Source: Liriodendron chinense
Lineage: Eukaryota > Streptophyta > Magnoliopsida > Magnoliales > Magnoliaceae
NCBI GenBank assembly: GCA_003013855.2
Contig: ML058387.1
Coordinates: 1,364,001 to 1,428,000, forward strand
Reading direction: 5' to 3'
DNA: 64,000 nt
Shown: positions 1 through 11,340 of the stretch, in pieces
Layout: each line of letters starts with the position of its first letter
Numbering within the stretch: position 1 is the stretch's first letter
Translations under genes and position numbers: made by a program
The notes under the pieces: model-generated
The model's input: only the letters and a program-made list of their open reading frames with translations
What the model was told of the DNA's origin: nothing
Databases searched by the model: none

Positions 1-160
1 TCGATAGAACCAAGCATAGAGTGGATTATAAACGTTATTTGATTTCAGTGAATCTTCTATCGGCTTCATCGGTCCATTGGAACGGACCCTTCTTCATACA
101 ACTACAAAGCCTAGATATAACAATAATTTGTTAGGAAATCACACTTCTTCAAATTAAAAT

Positions 161-480
161 CACTACCAGAAAAATGACTTTCCTCGATGGATTTTGGCCG
201 TCAAACAGGCTGTTGCGAAAGGGGCCGTTGGGGTTACTTTCCGACGGTTTATAGCCGTCGAAAATACCGACGGCATCTAACCGTCGGCTGACAGTCGGCG
301 TTGGCAACGGATATGGCCGTCAATAATACCGACGGTTAAAGCCGTCGGAAATTCCGACGGCAATTAATCATCAAAAGACCGTCGGTAACACCGACGGTTA
401 GAAGCCGTCCGAAACACTGACGGTCACGAACCGTCCATTACCCTCGGCATTTCTTTAACATATTTAAAAAAGCCGTCAGC
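161..480 (+). mobile_element. Orphan CACTA transposon end (CCGTCGG family)
   Basis: The segment opens with CACTACCAGAAAAATGAC, which fits the terminal inverted repeat of plant CACTA (En/Spm) elements. It is followed by about a dozen copies of a short CCGACGG / CCGTCGG motif in both orientations, the usual subterminal repeat layout that the transposase binds. The motif stops near 470 and no opposite end of the same family is seen, so this is a truncated end. No transposase coding is visible. Two short GACGGT motifs near 11,372-11,405 may be a distant relic of the same family. Confidence 0.6.
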
Positions 481-1413
481 GTTTGAGTGTGACACAACAG
501 TAAATAGTTGGCACACTCTTGAATAGCAGACATAATTTAATCAGTGGACAAAAAATCATATAACAGTACATGATACTTGCCTATGAACTGCATGCCTTAG
601 TCAATTGGGAGTCAGATGGCATGCCTCCAAATCTTTAGGTTCTATTTACACGATCATCTCTAGCACTACAAGAAAAAATGGCCTTTACCTAGGAAAGTTT
701 TACCGAGGAAACAAATTTCCTGGGTAATAATACACTTTTCCCGAAGAACGTAGATTTTCCTGGGTAAATATTTACTTCGCTTTTACCAAGGAAAAATTTC
801 CTTGGTAAAACTGAAAAATGCAGGCGGCATTCAAATTTCATGGGTACGGGGTTTATTTCGTGGCTGCAAATATAAAGATTTTACTTTTTACCGAGGAAAC
901 ACTTCCTTGGTAAAAGCCCAGAATTTCACTGAAAATTTATATTTACCGAGGAAGTTTTTCCTTGGTAAAAGGATACTTCTGATTTTGTACCCTTTCAGCC
1001 TTTACCAAGGAAAATTTTTAAAACTAGTGAGACTATAGGATTTTCTTCCCCGAAGTTCCTGCACAAGTAACCCATGTGAGGCGCCCCACTATGACGTTTG
1101 TGAGAAATTCATCCCATCCATCCATCTTTGGAGCTCATTTTAGGTTATAACACAAACATGAGATGAATCCAAGCCTCACATGGGCAATACAAGAGGGAAA
1201 AATAGGAAAAGAAATTCCTATAGTTAAAACCTTCCTGGGCTCCACCTTCATATTTATATGACATCAATGTGTCTATCTCATTTTAAGACAATACCAAAAA
1301 TTATATAGATCCATATCTAAGGTGGACCACATCACAAAGTGGACTACATAGAGCATTTCTAACCATTAAAAATTGTACAGATCCAAATATGCGGACCACT
1401 TCGATCATTTCTC

Positions 1414-1435
1414 CACACACACACACACACACACA
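1414..1435. repeat. (CA)n microsatellite
   Basis: Eleven CA dinucleotides in a row inside the CACTA-bounded region. No functional role is evident. Confidence 0.9.
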
Positions 1436-1700
1436 TGAGGCACTCTCAAGTCCAACCGGTTGGACCACAATTTGCAGTCCACCCAGTGGATTGTTTCCAA
1501 CCTGTTAAGTTCTTGTGACATCCAATCCTCCTAATAAGTTGGCCCCACCATGAGGATTTCACTACACCAAAATCGTCATTTTGAAAGAGTCGAAGCTTTG
1601 GTTTAGTAAAGGATTCAGACCTTTCCTAATTATCAAGGGTTGTAAACCGTCTTAAATCTTAATTAACGGTACGGAGTCACGCTTGTGGAGTCCAAACCGG

Positions 1701-1703
<3 letters not shown>

Positions 1704-1745
<42 letters not shown>
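1704..1745. repeat. (CT)n microsatellite before a 5'-UTR-like stretch
   Basis: A CT run of about 40 bases is followed by text resembling a plant 5' leader (CTCTC tracts and TCTAGGGTTTT) up to about 2040. CT-rich tracts near transcription starts are common in plants. Here it probably belongs to the 5' part of a captured gene. Confidence 0.85.
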
Positions 1746-1751
<6 letters not shown>

Positions 1752-2039
1752 GCCCTTCTCCTACAACAAAGAAAGTATTTCATCTCTGCTACCATTCACG
1801 AGAAGAGGCAGATTCGTTAGAAGGTCTCTCTCTTTCTCTCTCTCGTTAGAAGAGGCAAATTCGTGTGTATTGGCTTCTAGGGTTTTAATTTTTCTCCACG
1901 AATCAGCTCTGATTCATGCTTTTCTTTCATCTATATTGGGTTCTAGGGTTTCAATTCTATCTCTAGGGCTCCATTCTCTCGGATCTAACATCTCTGGTTT
2001 GATTTCAGCTGAATCAACCTCCAGTGGTTGAGCAAAAGC

Positions 2040-2164
2040 TCTGTCTGATTGTGAGAAGATTTACAGAGCTCTCGACGGCTTTCATGACGAATCTGCATCA
2101 TCCATTTGCAGTTCTTCGAAGGAAATCCATGCAGATTTTAGATCTCTAGTTGCTTCTTTTAAAG
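2040..2164 (+). pseudogene. Exon-like fragment of unknown gene
   Basis: A reading frame of about 40 codons without stops (containing CEKIYRALDGFHDESASS) follows the leader-like CT-rich sequence and ends at a plausible GTATAT donor. I do not recognise the product. Its position, upstream of the importin-like exons and inside the CACTA ends, suggests it is the first exon of a captured or chimeric transcript. Coding status is uncertain. Confidence 0.25.
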
Positions 2165-2569
2165 GTATATTCCTCTGTTCTTCCTTTTTCTTACAATGCA
2201 ATTTTCTTTGGTCTCAATTTCAGCTCCACAATCTCTCTGATTTTTTAGGTTTTTGTTTCATCTCTCTCTCTCTCTGCTTTTTTTTTTTTTTGCAATGAAG
2301 GTTATGGTGATTGCTGAAACGAACAGTTTGAAACTTCTATTTTGAATCTGGTGAGATTAGAGCTTGGATTGTTTAGATTCATGGTTTTAAAAGAAGGAGG
2401 CATGGCGAGAATTGCAGAGGGTGCACCCAAACGCATGTCTGAAACAAGCTGAATCTGAGCCTCATCATTTTCTTTTATACCATTTTACCCAAACGAATGT
2501 CTGTTTGGACCTTTGATTGGAATATGGTTGTGTTTCATTTAGATGATTTCCATGATCTACTAATCTCAG

Positions 2570-2741
2570 GATGCTGTACGTAGACTTCTGCTACAGGCTT
2601 TGGATGACCCTCATGGAAAAATCTGCACAGCAGTTGGTATGGCTGTGGCATCCATTGCACATTATGATCGACCAGCGGATTGGCCCGACTTGCTGCCATT
2701 ACTCTTGAGGCTAATTAGTGACCAGGGCAACATGAATGGAG
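2570..2741 (+). pseudogene. Importin-9-like exon fragment
   Basis: This frame encodes DAVRRLLLQALDDPHGKICT and then a HEAT-repeat-like stretch with ASIAHYDRPADWPDLLPLLL and ISDQ, close to the N-terminal part of plant importin-9/KA120-type karyopherins as I remember them. An acceptor (TAATCTCAG) precedes it and a GT follows AATGGAG, so it looks like one complete exon. In the intact family the protein carries cargo through the nuclear pore with Ran. The rest of the gene is missing apart from the exon at 2914, so this is a captured fragment. Confidence 0.6.
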
Positions 2742-2913
2742 GTTTAGATGCAAGCTCTACCTGTTGTTTAAGTTTTCCTTTTACTTCTATTTGTTGCAGC
2801 ATGTCTTAATACTATTGCATTATTGGGCCACAGTTCTTACATGTGATTGGCTCTCAATTCATCCTGATATGTTTTGAGTTTGGTGATTGATATAGTTCTG
2901 TTCGTTCAGACAG

Positions 2914-3026
2914 AAACAAGAGGATTAATGATGCCAATGCTTAAATTATGGATGGAACAATTCTCAGTTATTTTGCAACCTGCAGTGCGGTCTGAAGATC
3001 CTGATGACTGGAGCATTAGAATGGAG
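2914..3026 (+). pseudogene. Second importin-9-like exon fragment
   Basis: The frame encodes TRGLMMPMLKLWMEQFSVIL followed by a segment ending SEDPDDWSIRME, which fits the region after the preceding exon in importin-9-like proteins. It is bracketed by a CAG acceptor and a GTAGAT donor. The exon that should lie between it and the 2570 exon is not seen, and no later importin exons follow before an unrelated SCY1-like fragment. This supports partial capture rather than a gene. Confidence 0.6.
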
Positions 3027-3699
3027 GTAGATTTTTCTCTTATTCTCTGCAGAAACTTTTATCATACTTCTGTCAGAGCTTAGTAGCAGGATCCTTCTAA
3101 CTAGGTGATGCTCCGTCTTTGATTCATGCTTTGGACTTGCCCTACCACTCCCACTTCCCAGCTGTTCATGCATACTTGGTAACTTTTGATTGCTGAAGTC
3201 ATCTTGGCACCTTTGTGGCAAACACTTGTGTGCATACACCATAACCATAACCATGTGTGCATTGCATCCCATTGTTGTGCAGTGGACAGCGCTTGAAACT
3301 ATGATGAGAAAGGAATTTAAAAAAAAAGAATTAAGTAAACTCCATGGGCCCACTATTTCTTACCCATGCCCTTTGTCAATTTTACTAGCTCATAATTGAG
3401 GGCATCAGCCTAGAATTGAAGCATATCCAAAATTCAAGTGGACCACATTACAGGAAAGAGTGGGAAAAAGACATCCACTTTGAAAACTTCTTGGGTTATC
3501 CTTCATCCTAGTTTGTGATGTAGGCATGGACGAAGGAAAAAACATAATGTTTCGGCGGTGGAAGGACCGCCTGTTTCTATATGCATTGCCCAAACATAAA
3601 GCCACGGTGCAACCCTTTGAATGGGGCCAATTTGTTATAAATGTCCGTTGTTTATTAGCCATTTGGAATCATTAAATCAAATTGTTACTCTAAATCATT

Positions 3700-3923
3700 T
3701 TGCGCCATGGTCCACCCTTTGATGGGCTTGGGAAAGGAATGATGGCAAGCAGCATCGGAGTCGTTCTGAAAGCATGCGGCCTTTGCGCCTTGCCTCTTGA
3801 GATCCTGACCCGAAGCTCGTGCCTTGCCTCTGAGATCTCTCCTTCCGACAGATATTACGGTGGACCATGGCGCAACTCTGGTCCTTCCGACCTCCTCGTC
3901 CGCAACAGCTCCCTTGACGCTAG
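3700..3923 (+). pseudogene. Exon-like open frame, unrecognised
   Basis: An open frame (GMMASSIGVVLKACGLCALP, then a Ser/Arg-rich tail ending SSLDAR) is followed by a possible GTATAC donor and intron-like sequence containing TAGGGTTAAGG and TCTCTAGGGTT, typical of a plant first intron. It may be the start of another captured gene. I do not recognise the product and cannot exclude chance. Confidence 0.25.
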
Positions 3924-3929
3924 GTATAC

Positions 3930-6900
3930 CCCCAATTTCTCAATTTATAGGGTTAAGGTTTTGTTGTCTCTGATTCCTTCTCTAGGGTTAGAGTTCCTTG
4001 GCTCTCCTGCCTATTTTTCTTTATTTCATTTTTTGGAATTAGGGCTATTGCTTTGTTGCTGTTTGTCTTCCTTTTTTTTTTTTTATTGCAACTCTATTTT
4101 GTTCATTTTATTTTCGATTGTGTTTGGGCGTTCAACTGTATTGAGTTGCAATGCATTTCAATAAGCAGTAACTGACACCTGACGTTGGCTCAAACCTTGG
4201 TTTTGTTGCTTTTTTGCATCTGGGTTAGTTAACTTCTTGATTTCTTTGCTTTTCTCATTGATCTTTTTGGGGGTTTCATGTGGACTTCTGGAGCGAGCAT
4301 TTTCTGACTGAAATTGATGCGTAGCTCATTTAATACAGGATGAGAGATGAGAGAGGCATAATTTTTTGTTAATGTTATAGAAATTATGATTGTTGGTTGT
4401 CATTTACCAATATTATGTTGCCAAAAAGAAATATGATCCTAATACATAATACGTTTAACTAAAATCAGGAAAACTCATTTTTAGGTGTCTGCCAAATTGG
4501 CAGTTCTTGATTTGAGGGACTAGGCTCTGGATCTGGATTGTGATTTCTCTACTTTTAAGACTTCAATTTAAGAGTTTTTTTTTTTTTTTTTTACATTTTT
4601 TTATATTATGGGAATAGCTGATTTTTCTCCATTCTGAATTAGACTGCATGATAGCTGGATGTTAACTTTCAGAGAAATTATTTAATACTCTGGCAGAATA
4701 TGGCAATCCATATTGCACATCGACACTGTATGTGGCGCACGCGCGCACACACACCTCAATCCTTCTTTGTTTCAAATTATTGGGCACATGCTAGATGAGG
4801 TATCTAGAATTCGGATTCCAGATGACATCCTAATGTCTGGTTGATTAGTGGATGCTTGTCAAATTTGGATTTGTAATTTTTTTTAATCTGTCCATGTTAT
4901 GGCCACCCAACTAGTTGTTAGGACCATCCATTTGGTGTGATTTTTTTGAGTTGCTATTACACAATGTTCCAGCAATATAGGGCGATTTGGTTTTACTTGG
5001 GTATATGTAAGGAATGTGTCGATTGTTTCTGTGCATGCATTTCATACCTCATCAGAGTGTCAAGTGATTCTTTTGAGTTTTGAAGGTTTTATCTTTGGCC
5101 TTCTTTGATTGTTTGATTTTCAGAATTGACATTTCAATCCATTGGAAGCAATACCATCTTTGTACATATCCTTTGCATATATGGATTGTGGTGAGTCTTA
5201 CATAGTTGATAAGCTTCACGTACGTTCTTTGCTTGGATTTTTTGAAAGGGAGCTTAACCATGACCTATTGTCATGCCTTCATCTTGTGCTAGGTTGACTA
5301 TACAACTGTCTTTTGTCTTTCGGCTGCTGATGTTCATAGACAATGGCCTGGATGCAGGAATGGGTTTGTAAGGACTCTGACTATGTTGTTTGTACAGAGC
5401 TTTTGCATCATTATAATGTTGAAATGATTTTCGGTGCAATTTATAAGTATAACAAAATGTCTCTTTAAAATAAAAAAGTATTTCTTCATCAGAAACTTTT
5501 AAAGAATGGAAACTTTTAGTGTGTTCATTATCTCTGTTCAATTTTTGTGGAAGATCCTAAGTTTTTTTTTAATGGCAGCGAAATTTTATTGAAAAATCAA
5601 ATGACAAAACAATGAAAGAAAATAATTGGGTGATGAGAAATCAACCCACAGGAGGCTATAGACGCTCTTTTACAAATAAAAAAAAAAGCCCCAAAACTCT
5701 TCCCAATTACAGCTTTTGAAAAGAGAATTCCTAGAGGCCCACACTATCGATCTTACCTTTTTGTAATTGTGGTGTAGATATCTCATCTTTGCATTTTTTT
5801 TAAATAACAAAATTCAGTTCTCTATCTAAAATAATGTAAGTTTAATCTTAGAGGCAATTTGGATGCAATATATTTCAAAGTTGAATGCATGTCATTTTTG
5901 GGGTTTTGTGATTTTTCAAGGCCATGTTCTACTTATTAAGATGGTGATTGTGGAACTTGTTAGAAATCACGGATTAGGATGTTAGTTAGAGCAGAAAATT
6001 ACAATGTTTAGGTAATCTAGACTCATTCCAAGTTGATGCATGCGATTTTAGTATTTTCATGTTGTTTCTTAGTTTAAAATGTTGCTTTAATCTCTTGATC
6101 TTTAGGTTCCATAGAAATCACATTTATCAACTGCAAATCATAGCAAAAGAGTTCATTTTTCATGTATTTGGGACTGTTTTTGAAGTTAAATGCTTGTGAT
6201 TTTTGGTATTTTTTACATTTTAAAGGAAATGTGGATTTGGACAGTTTCAGTAAGCTTTAAGCATTTTGAATACACCTTATATCTTTTACAATATTAGAGG
6301 GATTCTCATCTCTTTGGTGATTCAGGTCACTCTGCATAAATATGGATGGCACATTTTCTTTACATGGGTTCATTTGTGACACACAAGGGACAAATTTTAA
6401 CCAAGTGCGCTTGGGACCTCCTTGTTGGCATGTAGAAAATTGATTCCAATTACTGCCTTGGGTGAATATGTTTGGGTGCTAAATTTGCAGGTGTTGGGAT
6501 CCAAGTTCCAAAGTAAATTACTTGAATTCATTGACTTGAGGTATGTTTATTTTTCCTTTGTGCTTTTATTGTTGAGTTTTCTAAAATGTACGATTTTCTC
6601 CATTTTCAGATTGTATCTTCCTTTAGTCAACTTTCAGACTTCTTGGGGACATGGCAGATGTGCATGTACAAGATCCACACTACTAAATAGGCCAGTGCAA
6701 CACTCCAGATATGCATCTCCTTTATCTTTCCTCTATAGTGAGTGACATGAAGAATTTCTTCCCTTTTTGCTTCTCAATCTCGCAAATATTCATATCATGT
6801 TAGTTTTAAATTTGTAACTTGGAATAATTTTATGATGGACACAAGTATAAGTGAATTTGCACTACAATAACAGCATGGCACACATGATATTATGATCTTT
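3930..6900. other. AT-rich intron-like sequence, no gene seen
   Basis: About 3 kb of AT-rich sequence with T-runs, consistent with introns of captured host genes within the CACTA ends. A short exon-like piece near 6490-6540 (preceded by TTTGCAG) could not be assigned. No long coding frame, RNA gene or clear repeat boundary was found. Confidence 0.4.
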
Positions 6901-6910
6901 TAGTTATCAG

Positions 6911-7023
6911 AGCTACATCCATTATTAGCATCTGTGCTAGAATTTGGTTCAGCTGCTGCTCCTGCATTGACTGCATTATTGTAAATGGGTTCTTGGCTTT
7001 CAGTGAATGAATTCACGGTCAAG
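6911..7023 (+). pseudogene. SCY1-like pseudokinase exon fragment
   Basis: After an acceptor-like TTATCAG the frame gives ELHPLLASVLEFGSAAAPAL, then TALL, a TAA stop, MGSWLSVNEFTVK. This matches, from memory, the region after the pseudokinase domain of plant SCY1-like (SCYL) proteins, where LLKMGSWLS is expected. One base change turning the Lys codon AAA into TAA explains the stop. SCYL proteins act in vesicle traffic at the Golgi. The fragment sits inside the CACTA ends and is non-functional. Confidence 0.6.
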
Positions 7024-7186
7024 GTTATACACTTTCATACATTTTATTTTTTATATTTAAGTCTATCATGAATACTGCATTGGAATTCTTGATTTGCAAG
7101 GTCGACACTAGAAAGTTAGGATAAGATATATTCAGGTCCTTTCCTCTGACTGACATCCTAAATTGTCTGTGTGATTTTTCAATTAG

Positions 7187-7279
7187 GTTTTCCCCCATGT
7201 TGCCACCGGTTTCTCTGATACTTCCGCTTTTCTTCAAGAATTAACGCTAATTAAATCCATGCTTATTTTGGCTCCTAAG
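7187..7279 (+). pseudogene. Second SCY1-like exon fragment
   Basis: The frame encodes FPHVATGFSDTSAFLQELTL then IKSMLILAPK, which fits the HEAT-repeat part of SCY1-like proteins downstream of the previous fragment. An acceptor (TTCAATTAG) and a GTATG donor flank it. About 40 residues that normally lie between the two fragments are missing, so an exon was lost. An extra Ile sits where the family usually reads TLKSM. Confidence 0.6.
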
Positions 7280-8667
7280 GTATGTAGAAATATATCCTGC
7301 CTTTTGCAGTTGACTGTTTGGTTGCTAAAGTGCAAGAAAGAAACATAAAACCTCTATATGGGAGAGATATAAAGCATCCTTCTTAATGCAGCAGTTGCCA
7401 ATTGCTTCAATGGCTGCTTCACACACAAAAAGGAAAGAGGAAAATGAAAAGAGGAAAAAGAAAAGAGAAGAAAAAAAAGAAGGATCTTCGTCGAGCTGTT
7501 TGGTTTGGTGAATGCATGACACAATCAATTGATGGCTTAATGCATGTCTATATATTCTTCTTTCCTTTTCTTTTAATATTGGTCTTTTTTGTGTTGTAGA
7601 GCTACCTTTATACCTCATCATGGGTATGTTATATGCTCTGGTAATATTTTCTAGTTGTTGTTTGGGTTGACTCCAAACATGCATTCATCCATACGATTCG
7701 TCATTCGTTGGTACAACTATGCCCATATGGATTTATATTCCTCGACCTCTTTTTATACAAGTTGGGATGGCTGCTACATTAGCTGGAGTTTGTTCAGCTC
7801 CCTGACATTAGTTCTACTTCTTTTCGAGCTGACATTGGATTACAAAATTTTGAGGTGCCTACTCACTTGATTCTTCTTAGAGATTTTTAGGGTCCTCAAG
7901 GGATTCTCACTCGAAACCAGAACCTTTTAAGAGTAGGCTCCAAGTTTATGCTTTTCAACACAATGCATGAGTGGAGTTGGAATTGAAATTTTAATGAAAT
8001 TCATGACTATAAATCTATGAGTGCATCTATGATCAATAGTACCATTATGGATCAAAGGTGTAGCCCACATGGACTTGTAGCCTTGGTTTGTGCAACCGAG
8101 ATAAACATGAATTGAATGTTTTATCATGTGTTGGGATATTGAATGCTTTATCAGGTGGTTGTGAATTGCATGTTTTATGAGGTTATTATGATATTTATAG
8201 AAAAACCATAGTTGTTGACGAGTAATACCTTTTCAAGGAAATATTTAGTTGGAAGTACTACCATTTGGATTGAAATTTTCGCAGGTAATAGTACCTTTTC
8301 CAAGGAAATATTTCGTCAATAATTCTACTACCTTTTTGCTAGGGAAATTATTTGTTGGTAATATTACCTCGGTAATTCTAATACGTTTTCCAAGCAAGGG
8401 TTTCCTCGGTAATAGTCTAATAATTGCCGACGAATTAAACAATCGCCACGAAATTGTTGACTTTTACCAACGAAATTTTTGTCGGTAAACATCAACTATT
8501 TACCCACAAAATTTTAAATTTCGATGGTAATTGTTTTTCCCGAGGGTGATATCTCGATGAAAACTGCGACGAACATTTTCATCGGAAGTAACTTTTACCC
8601 AGGGATATTCTGACATTTACCCAGGAAATATTTCCTTGGTAAAAGTCACATTCGTTGCAGTGTAGTG

Positions 8668-9690
8668 GACTGTTGGGAACCCACCCTTCCCACGGTCTTA
8701 GTTTCAGCTTTGGTGATTATCCTACAACATTAGCAGCTCTAGATCTAGGGAGAATCTTGACCCAGGTTGGAGCATATAATAGCCCAAATACTACAATGAT
8801 TAGACAATCTTAACTATCCAACTAATGGCCAAAAAATGGATGATTAAAAGGAAACAGTAGGTGATTCAAATCCAATGGATAAATTCATAATTTAAGATCA
8901 TCCAATCAGTGTGATTTTCAGACTGATCCATCCACAATGGGCTACATGAACACTTTCTGAATTTATCCACAATGGATTGCATAGCATGTATGCCAAGTAT
9001 AGACTAGATGAGTTCCCACTTTCTATTTATTTACTAGTAAGCTGGGCTCAAACCTAAAACTTCAATGTTGAAACGCACCCTATCTACCATTGAGCCACAA
9101 GTTAGACAAAATTCCCTCCATTCCACAAATAAAATGAAGAGGACATTGAATAAGGAACACACAATTAGTGCAGACATAGAACTCCGAAGAAATGCCTAGG
9201 AAAATTGTGCAAGGAGAGATGAAAAAGGTCATACATGCCAACACGTGCCAACACCACACACATGTAAGATCCTAGCCATTCAGCAGTTGGAACAACCATG
9301 AACATGTCCAGGTCCAAAATCCAAGCTGCTCTTAAGTAACTATCAATACAACCCTCTAGTCATTTCTAACTGCCCATTTTTCACATAGAAATACAAAGGA
9401 GTATCATTATACATCCTACCATGTGTAGCCGCGACAATAGGTACTGGAAGAGAGGTTGTATACTATATATGAAAGATCGACCTATTGTTTGTAAGAGCAG
9501 AGTCGACTTTTTGCTGTTCAAATGGAATTTCAGAACATAAACTTAACAACTTGCATTGATAGAGTCCATGCAAGAATCTAGTTGGAAATTCATAGAAGTT
9601 GAAATCTAGCAGCATATGCAATGGAATTCTAGCTAAATGAAGAAAAAAGGGAAGGCAGAGATTAAACAGGGGATTTACAAGTTTGAAACA
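8668..9690. other. Intergenic, no feature recognised
   Basis: About 1 kb of moderately AT-rich sequence between the CACTA right end and the HAD-hydrolase fragment. No convincing coding frame, repeat boundary or RNA gene was seen. Confidence 0.4.
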
Positions 9691-9697
9691 CGGAAAC

Positions 9698-9884
9698 CTG
9701 AATGTCCCTGCCCCAATCAACAGGATCACTAACAACAAATGCTGCTTGAACTTCCTCTGAGAAAACATTGAATCTCAGGTGCATATCCTTCGTATCAAAT
9801 GTCTGCTTGCTTCCCCAAGTCTTATACTGAGAAAGGGGATCAATGTCATTGAAATAGGATGCATAGTCATTGATGGAAAGAACT
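9698..9884 (-). pseudogene. Exon fragment of HDHD5/CECR5-type HAD hydrolase
   Basis: On the minus strand the frame reads VLSINDYASYFNDIDPLSQY, then KTWGSK..., ending AAFVVSDPVDWGRDIQ. This closely resembles an internal exon of plant HAD-superfamily proteins of the HDHD5/CECR5 group (mitochondrial-type class IIA phosphatase-like fold). It is flanked by a TTTTGCAG acceptor and a CAG/GTTTCC donor. The catalytic DxDG exon upstream and the C-terminal exons downstream are absent. Upstream on the same strand are two exon-like pieces with good splice sites that I cannot match to the family, so this looks like a chimeric or captured fragment. Confidence 0.55.
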
Positions 9885-10264
9885 CTGCAAAATACACATA
9901 AATGCCACAATCAAGACAATGCAATTTTAGGGTGTATATGTAAACAAATTGGTGCACGGGAGATGGCAGAAAAAGAATATAATCAAGACACAAAAATATC
10001 ACATGTATCTCCTTGACTGTGGATTTGCAAAAGAAATATGATTAAGAAAATAATTGTTTTTAGCTATTCAGGAAAATAGAAGTCGAACAGCAAGAAATGG
10101 AAAATGCCGTAAAAATGGCAGCATTGCAATTATGATCCACATGTAAAATAAGCTACATGTGAAGTACAAACCCCCATCATACGAGTGACAAACAGTTACA
10201 GTGATTCAGACCATTGATCTGGTGGGCCGCCTTATGTATGAGCTATAAGACAATATTTAAATAC

Positions 10265-10424
10265 CTCTGAGGTTAATGTTCCTACGCTAATGTTGTCAGA
10301 GACAGTTACCAGCCTTGAACCCTCAAACATGTATATAGACAGCCCATGATTAGTGGCTATGGTGTGCCAATCTGGACTATATCTGGGGCTATCCATCAGG
10401 TCGGAACCCCTGCGTTCCAAACAA
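10265..10424 (-). pseudogene. Exon-like segment, minus strand, unrecognised
   Basis: Bounded by a strong acceptor (CTATCTTTCCAG) and donor (CAGAG/GTATTT), and containing an open frame with SPRYSPDWHTIATNHGLSIY. It lies between a 5'-leader-like exon (10454-10808) and the HAD-hydrolase exon, in the right order for one transcript. The product is not recognised. Confidence 0.3.
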
Positions 10425-10453
10425 CTGGAAAGATAGAGAGGGGGAGAGAGTAC

Positions 10454-10808
10454 CTTGGATTGGGGGTTATGGAGATGGGTTGTGATAGGGAGAAGGGATG
10501 ATGGCCGTGATGGATTCCGGCCAGGGGTAGGTTGCGACGGAGACGATTGACGGTGGTGGTGTTGCGGGGAAGAGGGATTTCACCTGCCGATGACGATGGA
10601 CAGTGATGGTGAGGTGGGGAAGAGGGATTTCATCGCCGGTGACGATTGATGGGAGTTTTGGAGATGAGTTGTGGTGGATTTCACCTGCCGATTGACAAGA
10701 TGCTCGACGGAGAAGATCACAGCCGGATTTGAGATGAGGGTTTTGAGAGAGAGATGAAGGCGAGAGAAGCTTCTGGGCGGGGTAGGATTTTCGGTTTCCG
10801 CCTCTCAA
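10454..10808 (-). pseudogene. 5'-leader-like first exon of the minus-strand fragment
   Basis: A GC-rich, purine/pyrimidine-biased stretch with an open frame starting MRGGNRKSYP and ending at an AATCCAAG/GTACTC donor. Near-repeats of a GATGACGAT/GGGAAGAGGGATTTCA motif at about 10,560 and 10,615 suggest internal duplication. A 19-base A run lies just beyond its 5' end. It could be real 5' sequence of the HAD-like fragment or unrelated repeat. Confidence 0.3.
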
Positions 10809-10872
10809 TCTGAAAAAAAAAAAAAAAAAACGATGGAAATTATTAGGTGTTGACCAGCTAATGTTTTAGTGA

Positions 10873-11340
10873 GTGTTACCCTTACCATGTGGGGCCCACA
10901 TTGATCATTTTTTCCAATATCCACGCCGTCCATCTGTTTGTTCAGCTCATTATAGACCTGACTCCATAACTCAAGCAAATCCAAATCTCAGGTGGACCCC
11001 ACCACTGGAAACAGTGGTGAATGACCATTAAGAACCTTTTTGAGGCTACAAAATGTTTATATTAAGGCTATGGATGGAAAATAAACATTACTGTGGGCAT
11101 TATGTTCTGATTGACCTTATCAACGGGTTGGATGGCAAATAAACATCACTTTGGGCATTACCGTGGGCCTAGGAAGTTTTCAATGGTAAGTGTTCCCACT
11201 GTTTCCTATAGTGTGGTCCACCTGAGATTTGGATCTGCCTAATTTCTTGGACCACATCGTAAAATGGGCTGGAAAACGTATGGAGGCGTGGATATACATC
11301 AAATCATCAAGGTACGTGTGTCCCAAGGTAAGGGTAACAC
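10873..11340. mobile_element. Palindromic MITE, TIR GTGTTACCCTTACC
   Basis: The 468-bp element begins with GTGTTACCCTTACC and ends with its perfect 14-bp complement. The interior is a long imperfect palindrome built from the window's shared core: GTGGGGCCCAC, then a CCACGCCGTCCATC box, CAGGTGGACC, a central GATGGCAAATAAACATCA box, and the mirror of each. It has no coding capacity. The flanks show no clear target duplication. Confidence 0.75.

Larger units (their letters stand above)
664..8667. mobile_element. CACTA element carrying host gene fragments (Pack-CACTA)
   Basis: The left end reads CACTACAAGAAAAAATGG at 664. The right end is ...GTAGTG at 8667, the complement of CACTACA. Both ends are lined by the same subterminal motif, TTTACC(G/A/C)AGGAAA and its complement TTTCCTTGGTAAA (about 690-1020 on the left, 8280-8645 on the right), which ties the ends to one family. 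The 8-kb interior has no transposase but holds exon-like pieces of an importin-9-like gene (2570-3026) and an SCY1-like gene (6911-7279), plus other exon-like stretches. The 3-bp flanks (TAG and GAC) do not match, so there is no target duplication. It may instead be two neighbouring elements, or a diverged insertion. Confidence 0.55.

Noticed and set aside
1560..1580. CACTACACCAAAATCGTC as a third CACTA end
   Set aside because: The first bases fit, but no subterminal repeats or matching opposite end were found.
2964..3353. 129-codon minus-strand frame in the CACTA region
   Set aside because: Antisense to the importin-like exon and its introns; the composition is not protein-like.
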